Shown here in pieces: positions 15,217 to 16,217 of a DNA stretch of 16,217 nucleotides. A program made the translations under genes and the position numbers. The stretch lies in NCBI GenBank assembly GCA_041748175.1, contig JBGTDU010000036.1:1-16217 (forward strand), given 5' to 3'. Each line of letters opens with the position of its first letter. Position 1 is the first letter of the stretch. The DNA is from JAHEJB01 sp041748175 (GTDB lineage Bacteria > Bacteroidota > Rhodothermia > Rhodothermales > Rubricoccaceae). The notes below the pieces were generated by a model. The model did not search any database. It saw only the letters and a list, made by a program, of their open reading frames with translations, and was not told where the DNA came from.

Positions 15217-16217
15217 ATGGCCTACTACCATTATCTCAAAAGCCGCTCATTCGATTCAACGTCGCGAGCACGAGCGGCGGGTCGGTTGCTGTCTCTGCGG
15301 AAAGCGCTTGGTGAACAGATCCCACCGAAGCAGTCGCGCGACACGCTGCTCTTGGCCACCTGGAATCTCCGCGAGTTCGACGGCGCGTCCAAAGGATATG
15401 GCCCGCGCCTCCCGGAATCATTCCACTACATCGCCGAAGTGATTTCGGCTTTCGATCTCGTCGCTATTCAGGAAATCAAGCGAGATCTGAGGCCGCTCCA
15501 GCGACTGGTGAGGATCCTTGGCCCAACGTGGGATTACGTCGCCAGCGACATTACGGAAGGTGTTTCTGGAAATACCGAACGGATGGCGTTTCTCTTCGAC
15601 AGAGGCAAAGTCCAGTTCAGAAACGTCGTCGGCGAGATCGTGCTGACGAAGAGCGAGCAAATTGAAACCGACCGCCAATTTGCCCGGACGCCGTTTTTCG
15701 TTGCATTTCAAGCGGGCTGGTTCAGATTCAACCTCGCCACCGTCCACATCTATTACGGCTCGGACTCGGGTGCCGAACTCCAACGGCGGATCGAAGAAAT
15801 ACAGGCGATTGCCAAGGCGCTGTCCAAGCGCGCGGACAAGGAGCCAGACAACTACATCGTGCTCGGGGATTTCAACATCAAACACCCGGAACACGAAACG
15901 CGAAAAGCCCTGACCGACAATGGGTTCTTTATCCCCGAACCTCTGCTGAGCATCCCAACCAACCGATTCGGGACGCACTACTACGACCAGATTGCTTTCA
16001 AGACGAAAAAGGATGAACTGATGCTTGGCGACGGCATCGTTCAGGAAGACGGCGAAAAGCACAATGCGGGCACATTCGATTTCTTCCGCAATGTTTTCAA
16101 GCCATCAGACGAGAACACGTACTTCGAGGCGCTATCGGATGAGCGAAAGGCGCACTGGAATCTCGACAGTGACGACGAGCCACGAAGTGCAGCCGACCGC
16201 ACGAAGTATTACGAGAA
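15217..16217 (+). CDS. Endonuclease/exonuclease/phosphatase (EEP) family protein, partial at right edge
   Basis: The frame opens at ATG 15217 and runs past the window end (333 codons seen). Metal-dependent EEP motifs appear in order: TWNLREF (N50), AIQEIK (E86), ATVHIYYG (H177), GDFNIKHP (D218, N220), and YYDQIAF (D257). The last catalytic Ser-Asp-His motif is not seen and should lie just beyond the right edge. Family members cleave phosphodiester bonds in DNA or RNA, or phosphates on lipids and nucleotides; the DNase-I-like spacing makes nuclease activity plausible. No signal peptide is present; residues 1-44 are a charged N-terminal extension before the fold, so it probably acts in the cytoplasm. 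It starts 18 bp after the ATPase stop and is probably in the same operon. No clear Shine-Dalgarno was seen. Confidence 0.85.
   Translation, partial: MAYYHYLKSRSFDSTSRARAAGRLLSLRKALGEQIPPKQSRDTLLLATWNLREFDGASKGYGPRLPESFHYIAEVISAFDLVAIQEIKRDLRPLQRLVRILGPTWDYVASDITEGVSGNTERMAFLFDRGKVQFRNVVGEIVLTKSEQIETDRQFARTPFFVAFQAGWFRFNLATVHIYYGSDSGAELQRRIEEIQAIAKALSKRADKEPDNYIVLGDFNIKHPEHETRKALTDNGFFIPEPLLSIPTNRFGTHYYDQIAFKTKKDELMLGDGIVQEDGEKHNAGTFDFFRNVFKPSDENTYFEALSDERKAHWNLDSDDEPRSAADRTKYYE

Overview
The window looks like chromosomal DNA of a moderately GC-rich Gram-negative bacterium, most likely of the Bacteroidota/Rhodothermota group, with Gemmatimonadota as an alternative. The basis is gene content: a DUF5916 outer-membrane protein with a signal peptide, a BlaI/M56 regulatory pair, a secreted FG-GAP protein, and mostly weak or absent Shine-Dalgarno sequences. 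No rRNA, tRNA, CRISPR array, transposase or integrase was seen. The phylum is an inference and was not tested.

Layout. (1) 1-672, minus: the 5' part of a secreted FG-GAP repeat protein that runs off the left edge. (2) 673-861: a divergent intergenic region with a palindrome between two copies of a 9-bp direct repeat. (3) 862-2958, plus: a right-handed beta-helix (pectate-lyase-like or phage-tailspike-like) protein, split by one in-frame TAG. (4) 2961-5660, minus: a DUF5916 protein with a CBM9-like domain. (5) 5761-7879, minus: a BlaI-type repressor and an M56/BlaR1-type membrane metalloprotease separated by 1 bp, with a perfect palindrome just upstream of the repressor. (6) 8100-11560, minus: a 2,4-dienoyl-CoA reductase-type SDR preceded by a FadE-type acyl-CoA dehydrogenase. 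(7) 11561-11924: a non-coding stretch with an operator-like palindrome, two related REP-like palindromes in opposite orientation and a probable terminator. (8) 11925-12598, minus: a four-helix membrane protein overlapping a compact XRE regulator by ATGA. (9) 12599-12780: a divergent control region with repeated TTACAC/GTGTAA motifs. (10) 12781 to the right edge, plus: a HerA/FtsK-like ATPase followed after 18 bp by an endonuclease/exonuclease/phosphatase (EEP) family protein, cut by the window end.

How the genes may work together. FadE and the dienoyl-CoA reductase form a fatty-acid beta-oxidation unit able to handle unsaturated chains. The palindrome upstream of fadE is a candidate repressor site. 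The BlaI/M56 pair resembles antibiotic-resistance regulators, but its protease lacks a penicillin-binding sensor. It lies just upstream of the DUF5916 outer-membrane protein, so an envelope-stress circuit is more likely than beta-lactam sensing. The ATPase plus EEP nuclease is the best candidate for a less described system: a motor and a metal-dependent nuclease in one likely operon, divergent from a membrane-protein/XRE pair, recalling HerA-NurA and HerA-effector defence modules with a different nuclease. That reading is an inference from family and arrangement only.
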